The notes below the pieces were generated by a model. The model ran no database searches and was not told where the DNA came from. It worked only from the letters and a program-made list of their open reading frames with translations. A stretch of DNA of 64,000 nucleotides from Methylobacterium sp. J-048. GTDB lineage: Bacteria; Pseudomonadota; Alphaproteobacteria; Rhizobiales; Beijerinckiaceae. Positions 33,710-42,443 of the stretch are shown one piece after another. The position numbers and the translations under genes are program-made. The stretch is from NCBI RefSeq assembly GCF_022829515.1, contig NZ_JAKSYL010000294.1, positions 34,377-98,376 on the forward strand, in the 5' to 3' direction. Positions within the stretch are counted from its first letter, which is position 1, and the number at the start of each line of letters is the position of its first letter.

Positions 33710-33754
33710 GCACGATGCGGAAAACCGGAAGCCGGTCACCCGAAATCATCGTGC
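33710..33754. repeat. Rhizobial-type short palindromic repeat upstream of sod
   Basis: GCACGATG and CATCGTGC (outer 8-base arms) enclose CGGAAAACCGGAAGCCGG and CCCGAAAT. This resembles the GAGCATGATC...CGGAAAA...GATCATGCTC repeats widespread in Rhizobiales (from memory). It sits 20 bases upstream of the sod start codon and would form a hairpin in the leader if transcribed. Confidence 0.6.
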
Positions 33755-34077
33755 GATAACAATGGGCTGGAGCCTGCCGTGCTTCGCGAGAAACAGCGGC
33801 CCGCGCCAGCCTTGGGCGGCCTCGTCCCCGGCGGGGGCGTCCGGGTCACATCAGCTAGGTAAGTCGGTGCCCGCGCGACGGCAACGCCGCTGCGGCCAGG
33901 CTTGGCGCGAAGTTCCGGCGGATGCGGGCGCCGCCGCGGCGGATGCCCGGGCCGACAACCGGCGAGAACCGGTATCCCGGGCAATCTCACCGGCGGGTTT
34001 TGCAATATGACCGCAAGGCCTTACTGTGAGACACGCCTCAAGCTCCGGCGGTTAGCCGGCCCGTGTCAGAGAGTAAC

Positions 34078-34911
34078 ATGATCGCTGCGCTGTTCGCGCT
34101 CGCCGCCGCCATGGCCATCGGGGGCTGCGCCGCCGTGATCCAGGGCTTCCCCTATGTGCGTCTGGAGAGCGGCCTCGCGATGGTGATCGCGGGTTCCGTC
34201 GCGGCCTCGTCGGGCGCCGTGCTGTTCGGGATCGGCGTGCTCGCTCTCACGTTCCGCCGGGTCGAGCGGGCGGTCGGGCACGGTTCGGCGCTCGCGCCTT
34301 CCGAGGCCAGCCCCGTCGCCGAGGGCCAGCCGCGGCTGCCGCCGGTGCTGCCCGCCGCCCCCGCTTTCCTCGTGCCTCCGATCGTCGAGCCGGCCTTCGA
34401 TCCCGAGCGGCCGCGGATCGAGCCCCATCTGAGTCTCGTGGAGGACCGGCCGGCCGAGGCCTCGACGGCCGCCGAGCCGAAGAAGCCCGCCGCGCTGGAA
34501 TCGGATTTTCCGATCCACGCCTTCCCGGCAGCGCAGGTCCCGGAGCAGGCGCCCCTCCACCGCCCCGTCGTGGAGGCGATCCCCGATCCCGCGGCCGAGC
34601 GCAGCCCGGAGGACGACCTGTTCGCCGCGCCCGAAGCGCCCGCGAAGCCCGAGATCCATCCGGAGCCGCAGCCGGAAGCCCCCGCCCTGCGTCCGAGCCT
34701 CGACGCGGCACCCGATCCCGATCCCGAGGCGAAACCGGATACCCGCACCGTGGTCGGGCGCTACGCTTCCGGCGGCAACACCTACGTGATGTTCGAGGAC
34801 GGCTCGATCGAGGCGGAGACGCCGCAGGGCCGCTTCACCTTCGCGTCCCTGGACGAGCTGAAGGCTTTCGTGGACGGCGGCGGCGAATCCGGCGCGCGCG
34901 GCGCCGCCTGA
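34078..34911 (+). CDS. Two-helix membrane protein with conserved C-terminal motif
   Basis: A 277-residue protein. Two N-terminal TM segments (MIAALFALAAAMAIGGCAAV and GLAMVIAGSVAASSGAVLFG) are followed by about 170 residues of Pro/Ala/Glu-rich linker. A compact C-terminal segment from about residue 225 has VVGRYASGGNTYVMFEDGSI and FASLDELKAFVDGG. That C-terminal pattern recurs, as I recall, in hypothetical membrane proteins of Rhizobiales. Function unknown. ATG 34078 is used; a GTG 15 bases upstream is in frame. The stop lies 13 bases from the convergent histidine kinase stop. Confidence 0.7.
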   Translation: MIAALFALAAAMAIGGCAAVIQGFPYVRLESGLAMVIAGSVAASSGAVLFGIGVLALTFRRVERAVGHGSALAPSEASPVAEGQPRLPPVLPAAPAFLVPPIVEPAFDPERPRIEPHLSLVEDRPAEASTAAEPKKPAALESDFPIHAFPAAQVPEQAPLHRPVVEAIPDPAAERSPEDDLFAAPEAPAKPEIHPEPQPEAPALRPSLDAAPDPDPEAKPDTRTVVGRYASGGNTYVMFEDGSIEAETPQGRFTFASLDELKAFVDGGGESGARGAA

Positions 34912-34924
34912 CGGGACCCTCCGG

Positions 34925-36640
34925 TCAGACCAACGGGTTGAGGCTGTCGTTGCGCGGCGGGATCGGCGCCCGCATGGTCAAGGAAAACCCCTCGGGATCG
35001 TAGTCGGTCTCGACCTCGGCCTGGACCTGGGTGATCAGCACCCGCTGCAGCAGGCGCGAGCCGAAACCCTGGCGGCTCGGCGGCCGGACCGGCGGCCCGC
35101 CCGATTCGCGCCAGTGGAAGCGCAGGATTCCGGCCGGCCCGCCCGGCTCCAGGGTCCAGGCCACCGCGACCCGCCCGGTGCGGTTCGAGAGCGCCCCGTA
35201 TTTCGCCGCGTTGGTGGTGAGCTCGTGGATCGCCATGCCGATCGGCACCGCGATCTCGGAGGGCAGGTCGATCGCCGGCCCTTCGAGGCTGATCCGCCCC
35301 TCGGCCCCGCCCTCCACCGAGACCTCCGCGTAGGGCTTCAGCTCGCTGAGCAGGAGGTTCGCCAGCGAGGCGGTCTGCCAGGTATCCTCGGTGAGCACCG
35401 CGTGGGTGTGGGCCAGGGATTTGATCCGGCCGACGAACGCCTCGTAGAAATCCTCGATGCTGGAGGCCGTGCGGGCCGTGGAGCCCACGATCGCCTGCAC
35501 GGTGGCGAGCGTATTCTTCACCCGGTGGTGCAGTTCCCGGATCAGCAGGCTCTGCCGCTCCTCGGCGATCCGTCGGTCGGTCACGTCGGCGACCACGCCG
35601 ATCAGGCGCCGGGGCAGGCGGCTCGGCGCGTCCCGCTCGAACCGGCCGGCCATGTCGATGGTGCGCCACGCCCCGTCGGATTTCCGCCGGATCCGGCCGC
35701 CGATCTGCAGGATCCCGTCCTCGCGCAGCGCCTTCGAGATCGCGTGGCGGACCGCGGCCCGGTCGTCAGGGTGGAGGATGTCGTTCAAAAACTCGTTCTT
35801 GCCGATGGTGCCGTCCTCGGGAGCATGCCCGAAGATCTCGTACATGTGCTCGTTTTCCCAGATCGCCTGGTCCTCGAGCATGTGCCACTCGAAGATGCCG
35901 AGCTTGGCGATGGTGGTCGCCACCCGCAGGCGCTGATCGCGCGACAGGATCTCGTCCCGGGCCTCGACCCGGGTGGTGATGTCCTGGACGACGCCGACCA
36001 TGCCGGCGAGCGCGCCGTCGCGGCCCGGCACGGCCTGCCCGCGCACCCGCAGGATCACGGTGCGCCCGGCCACCGTCACCGGGGTATCGAAATGGTAGGG
36101 CTTGCCGGCCCGGCAGGCTTCGGTGACGGTCGCGCCGAGGCGCGCCAGCTCCGGATCGGACAGGCCGGTCTTGAGCTCGTCCCACGGTACGGACCGCCCG
36201 GGCTGCCGCCCCAGGATCCGGGCCGCCCGGCGCGACAGGGTCAGCAGGCCGCTCGCCCGGTCCCAGCGCCACTCGCCGAGACCGGCATTCTCCAGCGCTT
36301 CGCGGTTCGCCTCGGAATGCGCGGCCGCGTCCGCGTCCACGGTCTCGACCACCAGGGTCCGGCCGGAGCGCCGCACCCGCACGTCGAGCCCGGTCCCGTC
36401 CGCCCGGCGCCAGGCCTGGATGCCGTCGCCGAGGCCCTCGGGCCGGTCGGCCAGAAAATCCGCGGTCGCGCGTCCGGTCAGCTGGCCCGGCGGCCAGCCG
36501 AGCAGATCGTGCAGGATCCGGTTGGCGGCGACGATCGTCGCCTCATCCGCCGACAGCACGACGAGGCCGATCGCGGCATCGTCGAAGCCCGCGCGATACG
36601 GATCGTCCGTCGCCGGGTCTTGACCCACGCTCTCGCCCAC
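34925..36640 (-). CDS. HWE-family sensor histidine kinase with three PAS-like domains
   Basis: A 571-residue soluble kinase. Sensor part: PAS domains around residues 15-95 (GFDDAAIGLVVLSADEATIV), 115-225 (second, with GMVGVVQDITTRVEA) and 240-360 (AKLGIFEWHMLEDQAIWENE, IGVVADVTDRR). The phospho-acceptor block ELHHRVKNTLATVQAIV and the N-box AIHELTTNAAKYGALS with the RFHWRESGG motif define the HWE group typical of Rhizobiales. The G-box reads RQGFGSRLLQRV. No membrane segment is visible. GTG 36640 with GAGGA upstream was preferred. The paired regulator is not adjacent. Confidence 0.88.
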   Translation of the reverse strand: MGESVGQDPATDDPYRAGFDDAAIGLVVLSADEATIVAANRILHDLLGWPPGQLTGRATADFLADRPEGLGDGIQAWRRADGTGLDVRVRRSGRTLVVETVDADAAAHSEANREALENAGLGEWRWDRASGLLTLSRRAARILGRQPGRSVPWDELKTGLSDPELARLGATVTEACRAGKPYHFDTPVTVAGRTVILRVRGQAVPGRDGALAGMVGVVQDITTRVEARDEILSRDQRLRVATTIAKLGIFEWHMLEDQAIWENEHMYEIFGHAPEDGTIGKNEFLNDILHPDDRAAVRHAISKALREDGILQIGGRIRRKSDGAWRTIDMAGRFERDAPSRLPRRLIGVVADVTDRRIAEERQSLLIRELHHRVKNTLATVQAIVGSTARTASSIEDFYEAFVGRIKSLAHTHAVLTEDTWQTASLANLLLSELKPYAEVSVEGGAEGRISLEGPAIDLPSEIAVPIGMAIHELTTNAAKYGALSNRTGRVAVAWTLEPGGPAGILRFHWRESGGPPVRPPSRQGFGSRLLQRVLITQVQAEVETDYDPEGFSLTMRAPIPPRNDSLNPLV

Positions 36641-36812
36641 TCGGAAACATCCTCGAGCGCGCCGCAGCGCGCCCTCGCACGAGATACCCCCCTGCCGCGG
36701 TCCCGACCGCGAAGGCAGCTCAGGATGGCGCCCGAGCGTGGCCGTTGCAAGGCGTCCGGCCCGGCTGCGGCGACCCGTCCGCACTGCACCGCAGAGGATG
36801 GCGGCTCGGCGT

Positions 36813-37547
36813 TCAGCGCGATCGGCGCACGAACTCCAGATAGGTCGGGCGCCGGCCCGCCGCCAGCGCCTTCGCCTCGTAGCGGGTCCCGGGCCAGCCC
36901 GGGAAGGGCTCGGTCCAGTCGCGAGCCTGCCTCGCCGTCCAGGCCAGGACCGGGCAGCGGGCAGCGCGGACCAGGGTCCAGCCGGCGTAATCGTCGATGT
37001 CGCTGGCGAAGCGGAACCGGCCGCCGTCCCTCAGGACCCGGCCGATCTCGGCCAGCGAGGCGTCCGAGACGAAGCGGCGCTTGCGCTGGCGGCGCTTCGG
37101 CCAGGGATCGGGATAGAGCAGGTAGACCCGGTCCAGGCAGGCATCCGGCAGGCGCGCCAGCAGGGCGGTCACGTCCTCGTCGCGGATGCGGACGTTGCGT
37201 AAGGACCGCGCCTCGATCGCGGCGAGCAGCTTGACCACGCCATTGACGAACGGCTCGGCCCCGATGATTCCAATCCGGGGATGGGCCTCGGCCTGGGCGG
37301 CGAGGTGCTCGCCGCCGCCGAAGCCGATCTCGAGCCAGATCTCCTCCGGCGCGCCGTCGAGGGCCGGGAACAGCGTGCGCGGATCGAGCGGCCGGTCATC
37401 CGGGGGCAGGTCGATCCGTAGGGCCGGAAGCAGCTCGGCGAGCCGCCGTTCCTGCAGGCCGCGCAGGCGCTTGCCCTTGCGCCGCCCGAAAAAGGCGCGC
37501 TCCGGCTCCTCGGCCTCGCGACCGGGTCGTCCGTTCAGGTCAGGCAT
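36813..37547 (-). CDS. trmB: tRNA (guanine-N7-)-methyltransferase
   Basis: A 244-residue SAM-dependent enzyme that makes m7G46 in the tRNA variable loop. The SAM-binding motif IWLEIGFGGGEHLAAQA, then VYLLYPDPWPKRRQRKRRF and the C-terminal TRYEAKALAAGRRPTYLEF are diagnostic for TrmB. It follows metK on the same strand with a strong terminator between, an arrangement shared with other alphaproteobacteria (XRE-metK-trmB). Confidence 0.94.
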   Translation of the reverse strand: MPDLNGRPGREAEEPERAFFGRRKGKRLRGLQERRLAELLPALRIDLPPDDRPLDPRTLFPALDGAPEEIWLEIGFGGGEHLAAQAEAHPRIGIIGAEPFVNGVVKLLAAIEARSLRNVRIRDEDVTALLARLPDACLDRVYLLYPDPWPKRRQRKRRFVSDASLAEIGRVLRDGGRFRFASDIDDYAGWTLVRAARCPVLAWTARQARDWTEPFPGWPGTRYEAKALAAGRRPTYLEFVRRSR

Positions 37548-37664
37548 CGGCTACCAACACGTCGTCCGCGCGGGCAGGACGGTTCCAGAGGGCTCACGGC
37601 CCCGAAGCAGAGCTCTGCCCTGCACCCGCAAAAGGTCCAAGACCTTTTGAAACCGGGACTCGAG

Positions 37665-37708
37665 AAAACGCCAGCGCGCCGTCCCGAATCGGGGACGACG
37701 CGCTGGCG
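37665..37708 (-). terminator. Intrinsic terminator after metK
   Basis: On the minus strand a stem CGCCAGCGCG/CGCGCTGGCG extended by CGTCCC/GGGACG is followed by TTTT, 30 bases after the metK stop. Next to it a second small hairpin (AAAAGGTC/GACCTTTT, 37630-37648) lies toward trmB. Confidence 0.82.
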
Positions 37709-37737
37709 GGTGGTTCAGCGCTGGAGCGCGGGCCGCC

Positions 37738-38916
37738 TTACGACAGGGCCGACTTCAGCTTCGGGGCGAGGTCGGTGCGCTCCCAGGAGAAGCCGCCATC
37801 GGCTTCCGGGGCGCGGCCGAAATGGCCGTAGGCCGCGGTGCGCGCGTAGATCGGCTTGTTCAGGCCGAGCGCCGTGCGGATGCCGCGGGGCGACAGGTCG
37901 ATGGCGTCCATCAGGATGGATTCGAGCTTGGCCTCGTCCACCTGGCCGGTGCCGTGCAGGTCCACGTAGATCGACAGCGGCTTCGAGACGCCGATCGCGT
38001 AGGCGAGCTGGATCGTGGCGCGCCGCGCCAGGCCGGCCGCGACGACGTTCTTGGCGAGGTAGCGCGCCGCGTAGGCTGCCGAGCGGTCGACCTTGGTCGG
38101 ATCCTTGCCCGAGAACGCGCCGCCGCCATGCGGGGCCGCGCCGCCGTAGGTGTCGACGATGATCTTGCGGCCGGTGAGGCCGCAATCGCCGTCCGGGCCG
38201 CCGATCACGAACTTGCCGGTCGGGTTGACGTGCCAGACGGTGCCCTCGTTGACCCAGCCCTGCGGCAGGGCCGCGCGGATGTAGGGCTCCACGATGGCGC
38301 GCACGTCGGCCGAATCCAGCGACTCGTCGAGGTGCTGGGTGGAGAGCACGATCTGGGTCGCCTCGACCGGGCGGCCGTTCTCGTAGCGGACCGTGACCTG
38401 GCTCTTGGCGTCGGGGCCGAGCTTGCCGGCATCGCCCTCGCCCTTCTTGCGGGCGTCGGCCAGGTCCTTGAGGATCTTGTGGGCGTAGAACAGCGGCGCC
38501 GGCATCAGCTCCGGCGTCTCGTCGGCGGCGTAGCCGAACATGATGCCCTGGTCGCCCGCGCCCTCGTCCTTGTTGCCGGCCGCGTCCACGCCCTGCGCGA
38601 TGTCGGCGGACTGGGCGTGGAGGTAGATCGCGACCTCGTTGTTCTTCCAGTGGAAGCCGTCCTGCTCGTAGCCGATCTCCTTCACGGCCTGGCGGGTCAG
38701 CTCCTCGAGATCCTTGAAGGTCACCGAATCCGGGCCGCGCACCTCGCCCGCGATCACGACGCGGTTGGTGGTGGTCAAGGTCTCGACCCCGAGCCGCGCC
38801 TCCGGCATCGCCGCGATATAGGCGTCCACCACCGTATCGGAGATCCGGTCGCTGACCTTGTCGGGATGGCCCTCCGAGACCGACTCGCTGGTGAACAGGT
38901 AGTTGGAACGCGGCAT
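37738..38916 (-). CDS. metK: S-adenosylmethionine synthase
   Basis: A 392-residue cytosolic enzyme forming SAM from methionine and ATP. The start MPRSNYLFTSESVSEGHPDK gives the canonical N-terminus. GDQGIMFGYAADET (methionine loop region), KSQVTVRYENG, FVIGGPDGDCGLTGRKIIVD and the phosphate-binding GGGAFSGKDPTKVDRSAAY are intact. SAM feeds TrmB next door. I looked for a SAM riboswitch in the 170-base leader and saw none. Confidence 0.97.
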   Translation of the reverse strand: MPRSNYLFTSESVSEGHPDKVSDRISDTVVDAYIAAMPEARLGVETLTTTNRVVIAGEVRGPDSVTFKDLEELTRQAVKEIGYEQDGFHWKNNEVAIYLHAQSADIAQGVDAAGNKDEGAGDQGIMFGYAADETPELMPAPLFYAHKILKDLADARKKGEGDAGKLGPDAKSQVTVRYENGRPVEATQIVLSTQHLDESLDSADVRAIVEPYIRAALPQGWVNEGTVWHVNPTGKFVIGGPDGDCGLTGRKIIVDTYGGAAPHGGGAFSGKDPTKVDRSAAYAARYLAKNVVAAGLARRATIQLAYAIGVSKPLSIYVDLHGTGQVDEAKLESILMDAIDLSPRGIRTALGLNKPIYARTAAYGHFGRAPEADGGFSWERTDLAPKLKSALS

Positions 38917-39085
38917 GTGGACGGATCCCGAGCGCGGGTACGCCGTCGCGATCGCGGCGTTCAACCCCTTATGGGGTCCGGGTTCTCGCACCGGGCCGGA
39001 TCACGGTCAAGCCGGATCGCCGAACGGATCCGCTATAACGCACGGAACGGACGGAAAAACGTCCGCCTGCGGCACAACTCAGCAT

Positions 39086-39496
39086 TCAGCCGTTGAGCTT
39101 GTGGTCGAGCGCCCGGATGGCGGCTGCGACGTCGCGGCGGGTCTCCTCGGAGAAATGCTCGTTGATGTGGCGGCCCACGATCTCGGCCAGGCCCTGCAGG
39201 CCGCCGCCCTCGGTCAGGGGAGTCTGCTCCGGCTCGGAGAAGCCCGGTGCCGTGAAATCGTCGGTGCGGGGCATGCCCTTGAAGAAGTAATCCATCGGCA
39301 CCCCGGTCATCCGGGAGAAGATATCGAGATGGACGGCGCTGATCCGGTTGGTGCCCTTCTCGTACTTCTGCAACTGCGCTGCCGACATCCCGAAGCTCTG
39401 CGCGACACGACGCTGCGTCAGCGACGCCTTCCGGCGCTGCTCGGCGATGCGTTGACCGACATACACGTCACGCTGATCGGTTTTCTGACCCGCCAT
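39086..39496 (-). CDS. XRE-family regulator upstream of metK
   Basis: A 136-residue protein. Residues about 10-70 are a helix-turn-helix of the lambda-repressor type (VGQRIAEQRRKASLTQRRVA, QSFGMSAAQLQKYEKGTNRI, SRMTGVPMDYFF). The C-terminal half is a helical tail without a ligand motif. XRE regulators of this size precede metK in many alphaproteobacteria and may control methionine or SAM genes, which is inference. Start MAGQKTDQRDVYVG at 39496. Confidence 0.88.
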   Translation of the reverse strand: MAGQKTDQRDVYVGQRIAEQRRKASLTQRRVAQSFGMSAAQLQKYEKGTNRISAVHLDIFSRMTGVPMDYFFKGMPRTDDFTAPGFSEPEQTPLTEGGGLQGLAEIVGRHINEHFSEETRRDVAAAIRALDHKLNG

Positions 39497-39630
39497 GTAT
39501 AACTTGCCCACTCCTGCCGCGATTTTCGGGCGGCGAAGCTTAACCGCATAGCGCGTGCGTGTCACCGGCGGGTGACCATCGCGGTAAATGTTTTGCCGCG
39601 GCGCCGATTACGCATCGGCGGCCCGGAATC

Positions 39631-39968
39631 TGGTGTCCCCGGCAGGGCTCGAACCTGCGACCCCAGGTTTCATACCACTTCGACTTTCGCCGCCGCCGCC
39701 CTTGCGGGCCGCGTTCGTGGCCTGGACTATCCCTTCACCCTGGGCCGTGCTTGCGCCCGACCGTTAGGTGCCGCCCGTCTAGTCTCTACACCTTCCCGCT
39801 CGACGCATCGGCGCCGGGCGGGCTTGGCTCGGGATCGGCAGGGCACCGGCGAACCGGCGCCGGGAGCTTTCCCCGACTTTGAGCGGATCCGCCGCGCGGT
39901 TTCCCGGCGCGACGCCCAATTGTGACCGTTTAGGAAACCTGTGCTCTGTCCAGCTGAGCTACGGAGAC
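39631..39968 (-). tRNA. tRNA-Arg(CCU), split by a group I intron
   Basis: Exons 39968-39932 (37 nt) and 39670-39631 (40 nt) join into a normal tRNA. Acceptor stem GTCTCCG pairs with CGGGGAC; the D arm is GCTC...GAGC; anticodon stem CAGGT/ACCTG holds loop TTCCTAA with anticodon CCT; a 5-nt variable loop GGGTC follows; the T arm is GCAGG-TTCGAGC-CCTGC. The discriminator is A and CCA is encoded. The interruption follows U36, inside the anticodon loop. Confidence 0.95.
39671..39931 (-). ncRNA. Group I self-splicing intron in tRNA-Arg(CCU)
   Basis: A 261-nt intron after position 36 of the tRNA. The 5' exon end GGTTTCCT pairs with an internal guide GGGAAACC (39905-39898), giving P1 with the required U.G at the splice site. 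Conserved core elements: Q-like GATCCCGAGCCAAGCCCG, R-like TGTAGAGACTAGACGGGC and S-like AAGGGATAGTCC, with GACTA/TAGTC forming P7. The intron ends in G (39671). It has no room for a homing endonuclease. The same tRNA carries a group I intron in Agrobacterium tumefaciens (established literature), so this is a relative of that lineage. Confidence 0.93.
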
Positions 39969-40018
39969 GACCGGGATTTCCATAGCATCAAGACCCCGAC
40001 AGGCCAACATCGCCCGGG

Positions 40019-40876
40019 ATGCGTTCGATGATCCGGACAGACGGCAGAGCGGCAGGAGGGCGACGGGGCCGGGGGGCCTGCGCGATGGCGGCGCTGGTCC
40101 TGGCGGGGACGGGCTTCTCCACGCCGATCCAGGCTGGTCCCACGGAATGCCGGCCGGGGCCGGCACGGAGCGAGATCCTCGACGGGATCGGGCCGCGCGG
40201 CGAGATCCGCCTCGCCTCCGGCGCCCGCGCCGTGCTCGATTCCCTGCGCTGGCCTGACGCCCCGGAGGTCGCCGGGGCGGCGCGGGCCTGGCTGGAGGCC
40301 CGGCGGGGCGCTAGCCTGATCCTGGTCCCGCGCGGGCCACCCGATCGCTGGGGCCGGGAACAGGCCGACATCCAGGTGGCCGACAGCGACATCGACCTCG
40401 CGGGCGGCCTGATCGGAGCCGGGCTGGCCTTCGCGGATGCCGACGAGCGCGATTCGCTCTGCCGCCCGGCCCTGCGCGCGGTGGAAGACGCCGCCCGGGC
40501 GAAGCGGCTCGGCCTGTGGCGCGACGCCGTGCTCCAGGCCACCGACGGCCCGGCGCTGCGGGCGCGGGAGGGCCGGTTCGCCGTGGTGGAGGGCCGGATC
40601 CGCCATGTCGGCGAGCGCAGCGCCCGCACCTATCTCGATTTCGCGGCCCGCGGCGAGGACGGGCTCACGGTCACGGTATCGAAACGCACTTGGCGAACGA
40701 TGCGTACCCGTGGTTTGAGTGCGGCTTCGCTCGAAGGCCGGCGCGTGCGGGTCCGCGGCATCCTGGAGGTCTGGCGCGGCCCGACCCTGGAGGCCAACGC
40801 CGACGCGGTCGAGATCCTGGGCGAGCCCGACCGGCGCGAGGCCGGGCCGGCGGAGGAACGGGAGCTGCGGCGCTGA
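40019..40876 (+). CDS. Exported SNase-like (thermonuclease family) protein
   Basis: A 285-residue protein with an Arg/Gly-rich N-terminus followed by a signal-like helix (ACAMAALVLAGTGFSTPIQA). The middle resembles staphylococcal-nuclease-fold proteins: RLASGARAVLDSLRWPDAPE, DRWGREQADIQV, LIGAGLAFADADERDSLCR and ARAKRLGLWRD are SNase-type blocks (compare RLAGIDAPE, DRYGR, GLWA). Catalytic Arg/Glu residues are not all conserved, so enzymatic activity is doubtful. An OB-like C-terminal domain (VEGRIRHVGERSARTYLDF) follows. It is five bases upstream of the protease gene. Confidence 0.78.
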   Translation: MRSMIRTDGRAAGGRRGRGACAMAALVLAGTGFSTPIQAGPTECRPGPARSEILDGIGPRGEIRLASGARAVLDSLRWPDAPEVAGAARAWLEARRGASLILVPRGPPDRWGREQADIQVADSDIDLAGGLIGAGLAFADADERDSLCRPALRAVEDAARAKRLGLWRDAVLQATDGPALRAREGRFAVVEGRIRHVGERSARTYLDFAARGEDGLTVTVSKRTWRTMRTRGLSAASLEGRRVRVRGILEVWRGPTLEANADAVEILGEPDRREAGPAEERELRR

Positions 40877-40881
40877 TCGCG

Positions 40882-42369
40882 ATGGGGGGGATCACGGAGC
40901 GATTTCGGGGGGTGGGGCGGCGCTTGCGCGGCCTTGCAACGGCCTGTGCCGGGTCGATGCTCGTGGCTGCCGGCCTGGCCGCCTGCGTGGCCGACCAGGC
41001 CGCCGGCCCGGCGATCCCCGCGGCGGTTCGGGTGCCGGCCGAGGCGCCGCGCACCACCGGGCGGGAGCGTGCCGCCGATGCCGACCACCTCAAGCTCGTG
41101 GCCTCGTTCGGGGGCGAGGTGCGCGCGCCCAACGTGATGCGGATGCTGACGGAGGTGACGGACCGCCTGGTGAAGGCCAGCGAGCGCCCGGACCAGGCCT
41201 ACGCGGTCACGCTGCTCGATTCCCCCGTGGTCAACGCCTTCGCGCTGCCGAACGGGCGGCTCTACGTCACCCGCGGGCTGGTGGCGCTGGCGAGCGACAC
41301 CTCCGAGGTGGCCGCCGTGCTCGCCCACGAGATGGCGCACGTGACCCTCAACCACGCCACCGCCCGGAGCGAGCTGGAGCTGCGCTCGGCGCTGGTCAGC
41401 CGGGTGGTGGCCGACGTCCTGAACGACCCCGATACCGGCGCGCAGTTGCAGCACCAGTCGCGCTTCGCGCTCGCCCGGTTCTCCCGGGAGCAGGAGCTGG
41501 AGGCGGATGCCACCGGGGTCCGCACCCTCGCCAAGGCCGGCTACGACCCGTTCGCGGCCGGCCGCTTCCTCACCGCGCTCAACCGCTCGACCAACCTGAA
41601 GAGCGGCAGCGGCAGCGCGGGCGAGCCCGACCTGCTGGCGACCCATCCGGGCACCGCCGAGCGCATCACCCAGGTCATCCGGGCGGCACGCCGGATCGGG
41701 GCGCCGGGCATCGGCGCCGACGACCGGGCGCAGTATCTCGCTGCGGTGGACGGGCTACCCTACGGCGACAACCCCCGCGACGGCGCCGTGCGTGGCCACC
41801 GCTTCGTCCATCCGGGTCTCGGCATCGCCTTCGACGTGCCGGACGGGTTCGTCCTGGAGAACACCCGCTCGGCGGTGCTCGGCACCACCCCGGACGGCAA
41901 CCGGCGCCTGCTGTTCGACCAGATCGAGGCGAAGGACGGCCAGCCCCTCGACGTAGCCCTGAAGGGCAGCTGGAACGACGCCCTCGACCCGGCCGGCTTC
42001 GAGACCCGCGAGGTCGGCGGCCACCCGGCGGCCTTCGCGCTGTCGCGCGGCAAGGACTGGACCTTCCGGCTCGCGGCGATCCGGATCGACGACACGGCCT
42101 TCCGGATGATCATGGCCGCCAAGGGCGCCACCGATCCCGACCCGGCCTTCCGCCCCTGGGTCGCGAGCCTGCGGGCGATCACCCCCGAGGAGGCGGTGCT
42201 GCGGCCCCTGCGTCTGCAGGTGGTCCAGGCCGGCTCGACCAGCGCCGAGGAACTGGCCCGCCGCATGGCGGTGCCGGACCGGGCGCTCGACCGGTTCCTG
42301 GTGCTCAACGGCCTGGAGCGCGGCGCCGCCCTGGTGCCGGGCCGCAGCTACAAGATCGTGGTGGAATAG
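40882..42369 (+). CDS. M48-family metalloprotease lipoprotein
   Basis: A 495-residue BepA/LoiP-like zinc protease. The signal peptide ends in lipobox LAAC (SMLVAAGLAACVAD). The zinc site is VLAHEMAHVTLNH with the third ligand in SREQELEADATGVR, and VNAFALPNGRLYVTRGLV precedes it. A C-terminal half without peptidase motifs ends in a LysM-like segment (LQVVQAGSTSAEELARRM). It probably acts at the outer membrane in protein quality control. The ATG at 40882 lies inside GATGGGGGGG five bases after the previous stop. Confidence 0.9.
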   Translation: MGGITERFRGVGRRLRGLATACAGSMLVAAGLAACVADQAAGPAIPAAVRVPAEAPRTTGRERAADADHLKLVASFGGEVRAPNVMRMLTEVTDRLVKASERPDQAYAVTLLDSPVVNAFALPNGRLYVTRGLVALASDTSEVAAVLAHEMAHVTLNHATARSELELRSALVSRVVADVLNDPDTGAQLQHQSRFALARFSREQELEADATGVRTLAKAGYDPFAAGRFLTALNRSTNLKSGSGSAGEPDLLATHPGTAERITQVIRAARRIGAPGIGADDRAQYLAAVDGLPYGDNPRDGAVRGHRFVHPGLGIAFDVPDGFVLENTRSAVLGTTPDGNRRLLFDQIEAKDGQPLDVALKGSWNDALDPAGFETREVGGHPAAFALSRGKDWTFRLAAIRIDDTAFRMIMAAKGATDPDPAFRPWVASLRAITPEEAVLRPLRLQVVQAGSTSAEELARRMAVPDRALDRFLVLNGLERGAALVPGRSYKIVVE

Positions 42370-42443
42370 CCGCCCCGCTCCGCCGCGGGTTGCGCAAGCG
42401 CGGCCCCGGGACGACCGTCCGAGGGCCGTTCAGGGAGCGCGCC

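Noticed and set aside
38917..39085. SAM-sensing riboswitch before metK
   Set aside because: Only a small CCCC/GGGG hairpin is visible; no SAM-II or SAM/SAH-type pseudoknot could be drawn.
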